From positions 4,898,001 through 4,962,000 of the forward strand of contig JAGPXD010000003.1 in the NCBI GenBank assembly GCA_020746995.1: a DNA stretch of 64,000 bases. Reading direction: 5' to 3'. The translations under genes were made by a program, and so were the position numbers. The stretch is from Plectosphaerella cucumerina (Eukaryota; Ascomycota; Sordariomycetes; Glomerellales; Plectosphaerellaceae). The notes below the pieces were generated by a model. The model was not told the origin of the DNA. It worked only from the letters and a program-made list of their open reading frames with translations, and did no database searches. Every line of letters starts with the position of its first letter. Within the stretch, counting starts at the first letter, position 1. Shown piece by piece: positions 35,095 through 47,658 of the stretch.

Positions 35095-36490
35095 TCAGAG
35101 GAGCACCCAGAGACCGACGAGCACGGCGTTCAGCGTCAGAAGGGTGGTGCTCTGAGTGGGCACACGCTGTGCGGCGGCCTCCACGGGGATGTAAGGGGCG
35201 GCTCCGGACTGTTCCGCGTTGTCTTCGTCGTCTGTGACCCTGGAAGCGGCGTTTGACTCGTCGTCCTCATCGGCGGCGGCACTGGCAGATGCAGAGGCGG
35301 AAGCAGAGGTAGAGATGCGCAGGGTGGTGGAAGAGGTGGTTGTAGTCGATTCTTCCTCATCATCGGTCGTCTCGCTGGCCGAGGGCGAGGACAGGGTTGC
35401 CGTGATGGTGACCAGGGTTGTGTTCGAGATCAAGGTCGAGGTAGAGTTGTAGGCGGACAGTGTGAAGGTGGCGGTCGACACATCGTCTTCAACTCCGGAC
35501 GAGGTTTGCGCAGCCCGCTGGCGGTAGTCGTCGTCGCTAGAGGTCCGCGAGATGGTGACAGTGGTGAAGGACGACTCGGAGGTAGCCGTGCGCGTGGTAG
35601 TGTTGGAGATGTCGATGCTTGAAGAGACAGCGTCGTCACGGAGGGAAGCGGATCCCGCGTCGATGTCAAAGTCAAAGTCGTCCGCGAAGATGGCATCCTC
35701 GTCCTCCTCAGGCTCACTCGACTCCGTGGGCAGGCCGACGATGACGATACTGTGGGTTGGGCGGCTGGTGCGGTTGAGGTTCGAAAGCAGGGGCAGGATG
35801 TCCGTGATGGTCAGGCCAGAGTCGTCGTGAGCGTTGATGTTGCCCGCCACGGGGGCGCCGGTGCCGCCGTGCGCCCGGGAAACGTCCGAGTCGGCAGTGG
35901 CCAGCACGGAGAGCGCGCTCTGGACGGTGGTGGGGGACTCAACCTCGGCGTCTGAGCCGGGGCCGCGGAGCTCCGTGCCATCACCCGAGGGGAAGGGAGC
36001 AGCGCCAGGAGGGACCTCGCCGCCGCCGGCGAGATCGGGTTCGAAGTCCTGGGGAACGGACGAGGTAGGGCTGGGAAGGATGACATCGGGGTAGAAATCG
36101 GTGAGGATGGGGAAGGAGTCGTCCTCAGCAGCGGCAGTTTCAACGGGGATGGAAGCATCGGCGTCTTCAGTGTCTGTCGGGGAGATGATGATGATCTCCG
36201 GGCCTTGGGTGCAATAACTGCCGGCGCCCGATGGTCCAGTCATGGACGAGGGGAAGGCGGCGCGGAAGTAGTCGGCGGGGTGGCCGGTCCGGACCTCGGT
36301 GACGGTGTAGTCGGCTTCCCAGGTGGACTGGCCGCTGACGGCGAGAATCTTTGTGGTCCAGACGGTGGTGTAGACGGTCTGTGAAGTGGTGGTGTCGAGG
36401 TGGCCGAGGCCGCTGCTCGTGAAGCTGTCGAAGCTATTGCAAGTCAGTAAGGTGAACGTAAGGTCACTGACGGGGCTCTGCCTACCTCAT
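35095..36490 (-). CDS. Ser/Thr-rich protein with GPI-like C-terminus
   Basis: 447 aa, encoded by a 5-nt coding first exon (36490-36486, ATGAG) and a main exon (36433-35095). The intron is 52 nt (GTAGGC donor, CTGAC branch, AATAG acceptor). Composition is dominated by S, T, D and E: SESSFTTVTISRTSSDDD, TTTTSSTTLRIS and SASASASASA, like fungal cell-wall glycoproteins. The last 16 residues (TLLTLNAVLVGLWVLL) are a hydrophobic tail typical of GPI signals, preceded by the small-residue stretch AAPYIPVEAAA. Oddly, the modelled N-terminus (MSFDSFTSSGLG) has no signal peptide; either an upstream exon is missing or the protein is tail-anchored. The main exon is certain; the first exon is less so. Confidence 0.75.
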
Positions 36491-37937
36491 GATGTGTGGA
36501 TGTGGTTGTTTGGGGTGGGAAGAAGGGAGATGTCGAGGGGGGATAGGCCTCAGGGATGGCTGTGGTCAAGTCTTCTAATGAGAAGCAGGCCTCTTAATCC
36601 TGGACGGAACTGAGACTGAAGGTTGTTAAAGGGATGATGAGTGCTTGTTGGAGTGTGTGATGATGAGAATAAGAAAATAGCAACCGGTTGGAAGCGAGGC
36701 ATCGTGGCTCAAATAGTAGGGAAGCCCGACCCCTCGAGTTCTGGGTCACATATCTCGAACAGGCAGAGAGAAGACGATCAATGCTGCAGAAGAGGCATCG
36801 CCATGTCGCGGAACTGAAGGGCACTATTGGGAGCGCAAACCAGCCACTCCTCCATGCCAAGGGAGTGGCCAGAAAGGGTAGGGGAACAGAGGCTGGAGGC
36901 CATCAGAGGAATGCACCCGCCACTACGCCGCATTCCAGAGCCGGGCTCGATACCGCCGCCCAACCGGCCGGTAGCTCGTAGACAGATGGAGAGAGTACCG
37001 GCGGCTGGCTGAGACATGGCCCGCCACCATGGGGGATGCATTCCGGTGGTGCCTGGATCGTCACCGGCGCTCCGGAGCACGTGGAACGGAGGGACTTCGG
37101 AGGGAGGTCGGGCTCCGCTCCGTCGTGAGGCTTGATCGATCCAAGAGTCGGCGCATAGCCGCAAAGATTTCACGTCTGGCGCAGACTCGGCCGAAAAGCT
37201 TAGCATAGCTGGACACGTCGGTGCATTTGATCAGTCTCCCGGGACGCTGATCGACGGGGCAGATCGACATGAGGCTGGAACGTATCGATCTCGTTCGCAG
37301 TCTTCAGCATCAGCACCCATCCGCGATATTGCCCATTCGGAGCCACGGTGCATCAAAACGACGCCGCACTTTTCAGACCCTCAGGCCTCCCGCCGCATCA
37401 TCAAGGAATCGCGTCAAGACATGTGGCATGTCCCCCATACTCAGCATTTCTCCTCCACTCTAGTGATCTAGAGGAGAAACTTCCTAATTTCAAGGGTAAT
37501 AAATTCTTCTCCAGAGCGCGCTCCCAAAGTTGGGAGCAGGCAACACGACACCGTAGGGGACTGGATGTCGGTCGTGGCAGCCCTGTTCGCTTTTGATCTG
37601 AAGAAGAGAAGAAGGGAAGAAAGTCTAGAAGGAATTTTCCCAGCCGCTGATTTTGTAGTCCGAGGGAGACGGCGCTAGGCCACGTGCGGAAGGCGGTGGG
37701 TGGCAGCATCAGCAATCTGGGAGCGGACTATTTAGTGGGTACACCTCCCTGGCGCACTTGCTGTCGTGGGTCAGATGTCAGCACTTAAATCTGGACTTCA
37801 ACACCATCACCAAACCCGTGATTGCAGCGTGACCATATCGAGACGGAAAGAAACAAATCGACAAATTACGCTATTCTAGGTATCGTATCGCAACGCCAGT
37901 TTCCCACACTATTATCTCGCCCGACAGATCCCCCCGC
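36491..37937. other. Intergenic region, 1.4 kb
   Basis: Upstream of the Ser/Thr-rich gene and downstream of the AIF-like gene, both minus. The open frames here look random; I see no gene. Confidence 0.55.
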
Positions 37938-39187
37938 CTACCACGCCTTGACAGAGATGGTCCTCTTGCCCGCAGCAAAGTCTTTGTTGTAATCCGTACC
38001 CATGTGCTTTCCCTTCATGAAGTACACCATAAGGCTGAACAGCTTCCATCCGCCAAACTGGCCCGTGCCGCGGCTCCGGCCCAGCGTGACGGCGCCCACC
38101 AGCTTGGTGTCCACCACGTACTTGTCCAGGGCCGTCTTGCCGTCGCCGCCGACGAGCCACTTTTGCAGGTTCTTGGAGAGGTGCACCAGCTGCTGGTCGG
38201 CCTTGAAGGCCGTCGAGACCTCGAGGTTGCCGATGTCGCCCACGACGAAGAGGTTGTCGTAGCCAGGCACGCGGAGCGTCTCGTCCTGGAACACGAGGCC
38301 CGCGTCGTCGCGCAGCTTGGCGGGAACGAACTCGCTGTTGGGCACCATGCCCACCGTCGGGAGGTAGGCGTCCACCGTCATCTTGCGCGTCTTGCCGTCT
38401 TTGTCCGTGAGCTCGAGCTCGTGGCGGCCGGCGGCCGAGGGGTCGGGCCGCGCGCTCGTCACCCGCGTGCTGGGGATGACCTTGCCGCCGAGCTTCTCGA
38501 TCTCGGTCGTGATGTTCTTCCGCACGTCCTGGCGCCACTTGTCGTCCAGGGGGAACGGCTTGTCGATGACAAAGTAGACGTCCTTGCCCTTCTTGCCGTA
38601 CTCGAACGCGATTTCCGACACCACCTCGATGCCCGTGGTGCCGCCGCCGGCGACGAGGATGGACTTGCCCGACGAGATCTGCGACCGCAGGGAGTCGAGC
38701 TTGGCCTTTGTCTCCTCGGTGGTGCCGACCTCCTTCCACGGCATGCTGTCCTTGTAGCGGCTGCCGGTGGCGATGACCAGCGCGTCGTAGGCGATTGTGC
38801 GGCTGACTCCGGTGTTGGTCGTGACGGTGACCTGGTTCGAGTCGGGGTCGAGGGCCTGGGCCTTGCCGAACACGAGCTCGTAGCTGTCCTTGGGGTACTG
38901 GGCGAAACCGGGTGCGATGGGCTCAAAGACGGCGTTGTTGCCGATCTGACCTGGCACCACGGCGCGAACGCTGGCGAGGTTCCAGTAGCTGTGGGTCGTC
39001 CATGTTAGCCCTCTGTTCCATGGGTCGGGCTGGACGGGAAATGGGGATGGTGGACTTACTGGTCGGTGTTGGGGGTCACGAGGATCACCTTGAGGTCCTT
39101 GACCTTGGGAACGGTGTGCCGGAGGACATGGTGTGCGATGGGAAGGCCAGCGACGCCGGCGCCCAGAACGACAAGTGTCTTGCCCAT
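37938..39187 (-). CDS. AIF/FSP1-like FAD-dependent NAD(P)H oxidoreductase
   Basis: Pyridine nucleotide-disulphide oxidoreductase of the AMID/FSP1/NDH-2-like group, likely passing electrons from NAD(P)H to quinones. Two exons, 39187-39060 and 38988-37938 (intron GTAAGT to CACAG), give 392 aa. The FAD-binding Rossmann motif GAGVAG is at residues 9-14, DALVIATGS ends the FAD domain, the NAD(P)H motif VAGGGTTG is near 155-162, and VVGDIGN (about 291-297) is the second FAD contact. There is no mitochondrial presequence or transmembrane helix, so it is probably cytosolic or peripheral. The start sits right before the beta strand KTLVVLGAG, as usual in the family. The family is sure; the exact substrate is not. 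Confidence 0.93.
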
Positions 39188-40187
39188 TTGGAGTTGTGAA
39201 GTGGTGGTCAGGTTGGTGTTTGTTAGGGAAGCCAGGTTGCTGGCGGAAATGTTGAAGGTGGTGTTGATGAAAAGGCGAATGCGATTCAACTGTTGTGCTT
39301 GTGTATGTAGATGTGTGTGTGTGTGTCTAGTAGATGGGGTGCTGGAAGAGCAACGTTCCACCGTTGACTTTTATACACTCTGGTCCTGCCTCCCAAGCCC
39401 TCCCTTTGCTTGATCGCGACATTTCTTGGCTCGGCCGAGAATACCAAAGCGCCAGCGCCCGCGCCCTGCGCCGGCCCCATTGCTGGTGATTAGCAATTAC
39501 CGCATCAAAGTCCGCCGCCTCGAACCCGAATGCGAAAGCACTTCGCTTCTGCCGCGCGCCGGTAGGGCTGAACCATGGGCGGAGTTTTGCGAAAAGGGGG
39601 ACGGTCTACTATGAATCATGCCTTGGCCTGGAACGATGCGTTGCACTGGAAGTGCCGCGCGCTGCGGAGCTTCCCAGGGTTCGCGGCATCAACCGAGCGC
39701 GAAATGACTGAGGGAAGGTCGTCGCGAGCCGAATCGGGGAAGGCGTGCGCGGTTGTTTAAAATGGCAGGGCGAGACGAGAGTCACGTGAGAGTTTCCTCC
39801 CTCGACTCGACCCCCGCGCGCGCGCTGTCGGTTGGCTCCACTTCGATTGGACATCATAGCGCAAGCTTCTTTACTTCTCGGCCGCCGGAACATCTCCGTG
39901 CATTGCACAGCATTTCAATGTTGCTCCGGAGTGTCGGCGACATTTGTCATGGAACCTCCCATCCTCGGAGGCTTCTCGCTTCCGGCCGCTTAATCATCCC
40001 GGAGCCATCGATTCGTATACCCACGCAACACTTCCATGGACGCTTACACACATACACATCCCCAGGCAGCACACGACACATTTTGAGCTTGAACCCCTCC
40101 AGTGTGGGAGGAGGCTGGGTATTACTGCAAATTACCACTAATTCCTCCTTGACCTGGCCTGCCTGACCTGGTCTGGCTGCCGCCTCA
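39188..40187. other. Intergenic region, 1.0 kb
   Basis: Promoter of the AIF-like gene (CA/GT-rich leader with a GTGTGTG tract near 39309-39326) and 3' side of the PEBP-like gene. No gene seen. Confidence 0.55.
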
Positions 40188-41242
40188 TCACGCCAGACCC
40201 ATGAAGATGGCGACCGCGCCGAGGCACATGCAGGCAACGCCCACCCGTCCAGAGGGACCGACAGCCATCGCCGACGAGACCTGACGTCCTGGTTGCGGCG
40301 CCGGCTGGTTCGCGCCAAGAGGAGGGACCGTCGCACCGGCACCGCCTCCGCCGCCGACCAGTCCAGGAGTGCCGCCGACCTGCCCACCACCTCCGACTTG
40401 CCCACCGCCGCCAACCTGTCCGCCACCTCCGACCTGCTCACCAGCACCGGGCGTCGGGGTCGTGCCTCCGTTTCCAGGCGCAGGCGCAGGGGTGGTCCCT
40501 CCGTTCCCGGGCGCCGGGGAGATGCCCCCGTTCGGCTGGCCCGGTTGGCCCGGCAAGCCCGCGCCGGCGCCGTTGCGGATCGGCCCTGTGTTGGTGACCA
40601 TGTAGAAGTTTCCGGCGACAACGTTCTGCGGGCCCAGGCCCGCGGCCGCCAGCGTCCTGGTGGCGTCGAAGCCGCGACGCTCCTGCGACGCCTGCGTGAG
40701 CTGGCCGAGCCCGTCGCGCGAGATGGTCGAGTGGTCGACGGCCACGAAGGCGTAGCGGTGCTGCAGCGGCATCAGCGCCGGCGGGTTGGGGCCGAAGTAT
40801 TCGGCCATGGGCGGCGTCGCCGCCATGTTCTGCATGACGTGCACCTGTCGCGTGCCCATTGTTGTGTTGAGCGTCGTCGCGACCGGGTTGGACGTCAGAC
40901 CTGCCTGCGCCCAGTGCAGGAGAGTGCTCGTCTGTGGCGGCGCGTTGCTTGGGATGTCCATGTCGATCATGAAGATGGCGTACTGGCCCTGGAGAGGCTG
41001 TTCTGTCGCGATCAGGGGCACCTTTGCCGTCGCTGTTCACCCAAGTCAGTGGACCGATCATCAAAGACTAGCGTCCGGTACGTACACTGCTTCGGGAGGT
41101 TGACGCCGTCCATGGCGGCGATGCCGCCGTAGGAAATTATGAGCGGGTTCTGCGCCGCCGGCTGGAAGCCCGCGGGCGTGGCTGCCGCGACCAGCGCCGC
41201 CGATGCCGCCAGGGCCACGAGCGATGAACCCAGCATCGTCAT
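40188..41242 (-). CDS. Secreted PEBP-like protein with GPI-type C-terminus
   Basis: Two exons, 41242-41086 and 41032-40188 (donor GTACGT, acceptor AACAG), give 333 aa. It has a signal peptide (hydrophobic 5-21, SLVALAASAALVAAA), then a phosphatidylethanolamine-binding-protein core at about 25-200 with YAIFMIDMDIPSNAPP and LHWAQAGL, the usual ligand-pocket strands. A low-complexity tail follows: TTPAPAPGNGG units and GGGGQV repeated three times, then a hydrophobic end (VGVACMCLGAVAIFMGLA) that fits a GPI signal. This is a surface-anchored lipid-binding-fold protein; ligand unknown. The PEBP assignment rests on these motifs and length. Confidence 0.87.
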
Positions 41243-44200
41243 TGTCAGATTACCGTCTTGGTGAGGTTAAGAGAATGGAAAGAAAGAGAAGAAGAGGGAA
41301 AAAATGAGGGTGATGTCTCCTGGACGGTCGGTCTCTTTCCCTTTGCACAGCAGAACGACACACACAAACAGCAATATGCCAAGCCGGTCTGAACGAAATT
41401 GGACAAGCAAGAGTCTAATTTAGACGGGAGGTCTCGGAGTAAAGTACAAGCCAAGTGAGCCAAACCTTGGCGCACGGCAGATGCGCACCCGTCGGACGGG
41501 GTCGTCGTCGCAGAGCCGCGCAGCGATGCCCGGGGCAAGAGATCAGTCCAGTCGACGGGGCAGGCCAATCAAAGATGCGGCCTGGTTCGATATGCCGTCC
41601 CCCGAGGCCATCATCCGTGGTGAGGCGAAACCTACCGAGATGGAATGAAACGTCTCCTCAACGTCCTTGATACACCATCCGGGGGGGAACGCACCAACTG
41701 CCTGTCCGACGACTGCAGCGAGTCGAGCGGCCGATTGGCGAGAGAAACATCGGCCGAAGATGCGGGCGGCCAGGCACCGCAACTCACTTCACTTTCATTC
41801 GGGCTGGGTTGGGGGCTGGGCCATCTCAAGGCCGACGCCGGGCGCGGGTTCCGTCTGAGCGTGCAGTCGCACATGTTAAGCACGAAACAGACGGCGCCGT
41901 CTCCGTCCCATCTTCCCGGCGCCGCCGATTAAGGGCTGCCACCTTGTCCCGAGGCCGGATCACGGTCGTGCGCGTTGCCGGCGCAGGCTGTGAAAAGGGA
42001 CCGCCTCGCCCCCAGGCCCTCCCGGGAATTCCAGATAGTTTCGAGCGTTGCAAAGCCCTTGATGCCTGCGTTTGATCATAGGATCGCCCATATCCCGCCC
42101 CGGGAGGACAGGGACAAAGTTCGAGGGACGCGGCTGCGGAGTGTGTCCTCGAGCAGTCCGAGGCGTTGCATCAAGCTTTTCATAACGTTATTTCTACATT
42201 CGCGGGCAAATCGACGGAGTGGAAGAGACGGAAGGTGGGAGCCGTGGAGCAGTGGAAGTCGGTGCCTGCTTTCGATGGTGTTAGTCCGAGACGCTTGGGA
42301 GGTCAGAGCGCCAAACCTACGATACCACGTGTCTTGAACAGAAGTCGAGACGTCCGTGTGCAGCGGGCCGGTTTGGTTAGAGCAGGTAGGGCTAGCCGTG
42401 GCAGGCATTTGCTGGTAGAAGCCGACTAGAATGCGGGTTCGGTGATTTGGAAGCTCTGAACAGGGTTAGGTGTCGACGGTTTGAGTTGTCATCACTCACC
42501 GAAACGGCACACCGAACATCTCCGTTGGGTCCGGGCTGCTTCCCTCCCGGTCGGACTCCTCCATCCGGGCCGGCGCTGGAGAGATTCCGGTAATAAAGAG
42601 GAAAAGTGGCCAACTGCGCTGTTTGTGAGCGGCTACATCATTGCTGTTAGATGACCTTATTTCCTATCGATGCCTGCTTCATAACAATAGGTATGTAGCA
42701 AATCCCGGTAATCCCGTCGCCCTCTGGGTCGTCACTGGTTTTCGCTGTAACAGTTGGTCTGACGTAGGCGAACATGGAAATGCCTGGGGCCTAGCCTTCG
42801 AATCCCCTCCGAGCCGGCAGTAAGTGTCTGAGGTCTTCATGACGTCTGTGCTTGTGTGGTTGAGGGTGAAGAATCCAATGTCTCCTGGACCCCCACACAG
42901 CTGCTGGTTTACCAGTGGTGGCGAGCAAGAAAGCCCAAGAAAATATCATTCTCCACCGACGCTGAGTTCACCAGACGACCTGGATACCTTCCAGCAGCTG
43001 ATGAGCGCTCAGGAATTGGTTCGTAGAGGTTAGTAGATAGTGGCGAGATGGGTTCAAGACCACCTGACGTAGGTATATCCAGACGATGCCCGTAGGACGA
43101 GAGAGCATCATACCCCGACGTCAGCGGATTCGAAGAGTCCTCCGTCCTTTGCCCGGCGACTCTGCCATACCGTCACCGCCGTCACCGGCCTAACACCCCG
43201 GGCGCATTCGACCTTCAGTTCTGGCCCGATCAGCAAAGACAAGTCTGACCACAAGCCATGATGGTTCGAGACTGAAAAGCAGTGATCTCGCGGGTGTAGA
43301 TCGGCTGAAAAGTCCCTCAGATTATCATTCACCCCCGTCGACCCGAAAAACGGGAGCCTCAAGATAACTGAGTTGTGACCGGGACAATCGTGGCCATATT
43401 GAGCGACAAGCTCGCGGATGCGGCTGCTTGTCTGACCTCAATGCTGCCTGACTCCCGAGGCAGCACAGAACTCAAGTGGCCGGGCCAGCCCCCCGGCGTG
43501 CGTACAGCGGCTCCGGGCGCATGTTGCATCATGAGATCGGCACGCGGAGGGCGGACAACGATGCGGCCAAGCACTGAAAGTTGAAAGGGTTCCTGACGGC
43601 TTGGCTAGACCGCGACCGCGCCTGGGTCATAGTGGACACCGCTGAGGGGTCTTCCCCAGGGGCGGGATCGAGATGTATCCAGACTGACGATGTTGTGTGC
43701 AGCCAGAACCGAATCTGCGGAAAGGGGTGGGAGAGAGAGCTTGGTGTCAAGTCATAGGGTGACGTCGGGTTAGGGATACGAGCGGAGGTTGACATCCCAT
43801 TCACCGACCGTCCGCCTTCCAGCCTTGGGTGATGGATCAGCCTTGCGGGATGACAGAAAACGAAGGCTAGGGAGGGAAAAGGATGAAGACGGCGTGCCAT
43901 GGCGTCACGTGTGACGCCAGAGGGGGGACGATCCAGGCAGCAGAAGGACCGAAGGGATCACCAGAGAAGAGGCTGGATGCAGGTGGTGCAAATAAGCTCA
44001 CCACAGTTGAAGCGCCTAGGTTAGTTGTCATGTCTCTTGTGAGACGCCCTAGGGTTGGGTTTGCGCCATAGGTGACGTGCAGGGGGAGACGGGTTTGAGG
44101 CTCCCAAAATTAGGTAGACAAAGACAAGGGCGCTCAGGGGTTGACGTCGAGGTCCATTGCCACCTGCGGAGGTTTTTCAGTTTTGGCGAGCCCTGGAGAC

Positions 44201-47200
44201 ATCTGGCTCGGGCCTCGAACGTCATCCCTTGAAAGGGGACCCTTGGAGTTTGGGGGCCTGGGCCAGATGTGTCCCCTCCGGAGGCTGGGGGTGGACAGAC
44301 GGGTGACGGCGACGATGATGTCGGTTGTGTTGTTTGTCGAATGCACCGAGCGTCACCGGCTGGCGGAAGGACTCAGAACTCACCCGTCAATACGGGGGTT
44401 TGCCTCAGGGGTGGTGTGCACAAACGGCAGGCAGCTTCAAAACGTAAGTGTGGGGCGATTTCCCCGTGAGAATGGGCCATTCGAGGATATCGATTGGCTG
44501 AACCTGACATCATGTGGCGCGGGGTGACCTCACCGGAGTTTTTGGATGGTCAGCCTTGACGACACCGGCTCCGTCGCGTCTGTCGCCTGCGGCCAATGGG
44601 CCAACAGACACACGTGAAGTTTGAAGCCCGCTCTGCCGCTCCAGTTGTTTGATTTGCAGTGCTTTGCTCGGCGGCGAGCGATGTCCATTGCAGCTGGGTG
44701 CGTCTGCAGAGCTGATGATAGACGGAGATCATCTCCCTGTTGTGCTGCGGCTCTTTCGTCAATGGGCGGAGGCAACACTGGGGCAGGCAGACAGGACCCC
44801 TTTTGCCCTTTTCAGACGGCAGTCCGGCCATGTCGTCAGGTCTGAGAGTTTTGGCGGTTGAAACAGTGGAGAGAAGACAGATCGAGTCCACCTCTGGATG
44901 TGAGCGGTGAGTCTCTCAATTCCAGCAGGGATGAATTGGGGCCTGCATAGAACCCCGAGCCGGAGAATCAAGGCTGGTCCTTTTTAGAACATTCTCACGA
45001 CATTGTCGCTCTGAGCTTCACTCTCCAAGCTCCCCCGTCATGAGGGTCATGCGACCAGAGCTCCGAGCAGCTCCAGACCTGGCTGGAGCTTGGGTTCATC
45101 GGCGGTCAGCCCGGTGGGGTGTCAGTGGCATCATGGGAATCCACACGAGACCACCGCAGCACGAAAGGGGAAATGTCTCCAGGGAATGGGAAAAGCGAGA
45201 CCCTTGGGGGGCGCGTCGAGCGGGAAATGCGCGAAATCCCATCCGAGGCCGGGCACGAGATGTCGCGAGATCGTGAGGTCGGTCCACCGGTCCTGAGAAT
45301 CGAGCCAATCACACCATCCGTCGGCACGGCTGCGAGACGCAAGCTTGCCCCCATCACGGTGTCCCCCCGTGGCAAAAGAACCTTCAAGATGGGCCAAATG
45401 ATGCGGGACGGGGAATACCAAGGAGGGGGGGATGGCAAAGTGATGCGAAGGGAAAAGGTACCTCGTCGAACGGTGCTGCATTGAGGTCCGTGCACACACA
45501 CCTCCAGTAACTTGAATGACGATTACCTTGACAGGGGGTGTGTGGGTCCGCGGGTGGCGGTTCCACTGAAACCCCCGGCGACAGACCGGCACAGAGACCA
45601 GCTTGGAAGCGTCCAATGACATCATGTGGCCGACGCTGCTTGGGGAAGGATCCGCGCCGCCGCCCCTCTGCAGATCTTGGACGACATGCGATGGAAAGTC
45701 CGAAGTCCATCTTTCCACTCGCCGGCCAGAAGGTCCACGGTCACCACCAAAAAGCTACCTGAGCAATTGCGGCGGCCCAGGTACAGTCGCTGTAGACTTT
45801 GAGTGTTTACTCAGGGATATGCCGGGTTAGCCCGTTTCTGGTGCTGACCGACGGCGGGTGTTTGGTGCTAATTCTTTGTTCCACGGTCGACGAGAAGACA
45901 TCGTGGCTCTCTCGAGGGATGGCGCCTGGCCGTCGTCTGGTTGTCACGACGATTGCCCGATTGAGAGAGACAGGATGTTCTGGTCTGCATCTCGCAGGCT
46001 TCTACATCCTCTGTAGTCGCCCGAGACTCTCATGTGATTGACATCCCAAGAGGACCCTGAAAACTCCAAGACACACAGACAGGTACATGCTCTAGACATG
46101 ATGCACCCACACTCATGCCGGTGCTGCTTCCCAAGCTTCCCCAGACGCTCAGACCGCGCGATTTCGGACTCGAACATCCCTGAGAAAAGACAACCAGAAC
46201 AGACTCACAACACGCGACTCGATACCTCTCTGATCCCCTCGACTGGTCCCCTGTCCTGGAGATCTTGAGGGCGAGACCGCGACATTCCATCCGTCCTGTG
46301 GTCCCCTCGCCTGTGCCCCCCTCCGTCACCACAAGATCCGCAGGGTCCTGCCATTTCCGACCTCACCTCCTCTGGCTCGTTCGCCCCCCGGGCTGCCTGT
46401 CCGCCCACACCCTTCCCCCCTGTCGAAGCCTGTCTGCCTGCCCCCGAAGCCCAAACAGGGCCTCGCTGGCTTTTGCTTTCCTGCTGGCCGCCTCCTGGCA
46501 GATCAGCTCGTCGCCTTGGCGCCACTTTGACGTGCCCCCCAAAACACAGGTGTTTCCAGCACTCTCCGGCCGGTTTCCACGCGCAAGCTGCCTTGCTAGA
46601 GCTGGCCCTGCTGAAGCTTGCTCTCCCCGTCCTCGACTCGACGTAGGCCACAAGTGGGCAACACAAACAGAACACTGGAGATCCCCCGTCCGAAGATTTA
46701 CTCCCTCACACCCCCCTTTCGTTCCATCTCACCGTTTCGCCCGCAGGAACCGCATCATGATCAGCCTCGTCCACATCCCCTCGTGGCGAACCACAGCTCT
46801 CCCGCCGAGACTGATTCGGTCACCTTCTCCAGTGTAGTGTCGTGACCCGAACCTCCTCCCCCCCAACCCCTCCCCTACACACCCCCGTCGACTCCTCTCG
46901 CGCTAGAGGCCGTCAATCACTGCCGATCTCATTTTCCTGGTGCCACAGGCGGGTGGCAGCGCTAACCACCAGCTAAGCCGGGGCTCCCCCCCTCTCTCTC
47001 TTCCCTGGTGGTGGTGTGGGCTGTTCTGTGGAGGGGGTGTCCCGGTGGTTGTCTGCATCACCGGCAGCAGAGAGACAAAGGGGGACCGGCGGGGGTCCTC
47101 GAGACCCCTGGATTCTGTTGGGCCGCCCCCGGGTGCTGCTCGCGCCGCCGTGCGGTGCGGTCGCCTTTCCCCTGGTTCCCCCCCGTCCAAGCCGGCTCCG

Positions 47201-47451
47201 AGTGTGAGGCTGGCTTGGCTGGCGTGCGGCGGCGGCGGCCCTTCTGGTGCTGGACCTTGTGATTATAAGATCCGGCCCTCCTCCCGCTCTTCCACCGTTT
47301 CTTGTCTTCCGTTTCTCATCAGACTCATCTACCACACAATCAACCCACACTACCACACACACAAAGCCAACTTCACATCGCGGCTCCTGTCCATCAGACT
47401 TCCAAAGTTCAAACAATTCAACCAACACAAACCACACACACAACCGCCAAC
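41243..47451. other. Gene-free region of about 6.2 kb
   Basis: No gene I can support. Open frames on both strands are short and of random composition. The last 1.2 kb (46250-47450) is strongly pyrimidine-rich on plus and leads to the small gene at 47452, so this may be an extended promoter plus a long leader of that gene. Confidence 0.55.
47264..47269 (+). promoter_or_regulatory. TATA box of the 68-aa gene
   Basis: TATAAG inside GATTATAAGATCC, 183 nt before the ATG at 47452, followed by a CA-rich leader (CACACAATC, ACCACACACAC) typical of strongly transcribed fungal genes. Confidence 0.5.
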
Positions 47452-47658
47452 ATGCCCGCCCGCCAGGACTCCTACAGCGTCTCCATCCCCGTCTCTCCTC
47501 CTCCTCCCTCAGACATCAACTCCTACCAGAGGTTCATGCACCAGCACACCAAGAAGCAGATGGAGGCTGCCGGCCGTAGCACCCACAGGCGGAGTGGCCA
47601 CCGCGGCTCGATCGCAAGCACCACCACCAACGGCAGCACGAGCCCCGACTCGCTATAA
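47452..47658 (+). CDS. Small 68-aa Ser-rich protein
   Basis: Single-exon gene of 68 codons. The product begins MPARQDSYSVSIPVSPPPPSD and continues INSYQRFMHQHTKKQMEAAGR, then a basic RSTHRRSGHRGS and a Ser/Thr tail. The middle segment is a likely short helix; the rest is predicted disordered. No signal peptide or membrane span. I do not recognise a named family. Support comes from a strong start context (GCCAACATG), a TATA box and CA-rich leader upstream, and codon use unlike the flanking noncoding DNA. The long noncoding upstream block suggests complex regulation, perhaps developmental or stress-related; that is inference only. Confidence 0.65.
   Translation: MPARQDSYSVSIPVSPPPPSDINSYQRFMHQHTKKQMEAAGRSTHRRSGHRGSIASTTTNGSTSPDSL

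Noticed and set aside
38004..39008. 334-codon plus-strand frame
   Set aside because: Shadow of the AIF-like gene on minus.
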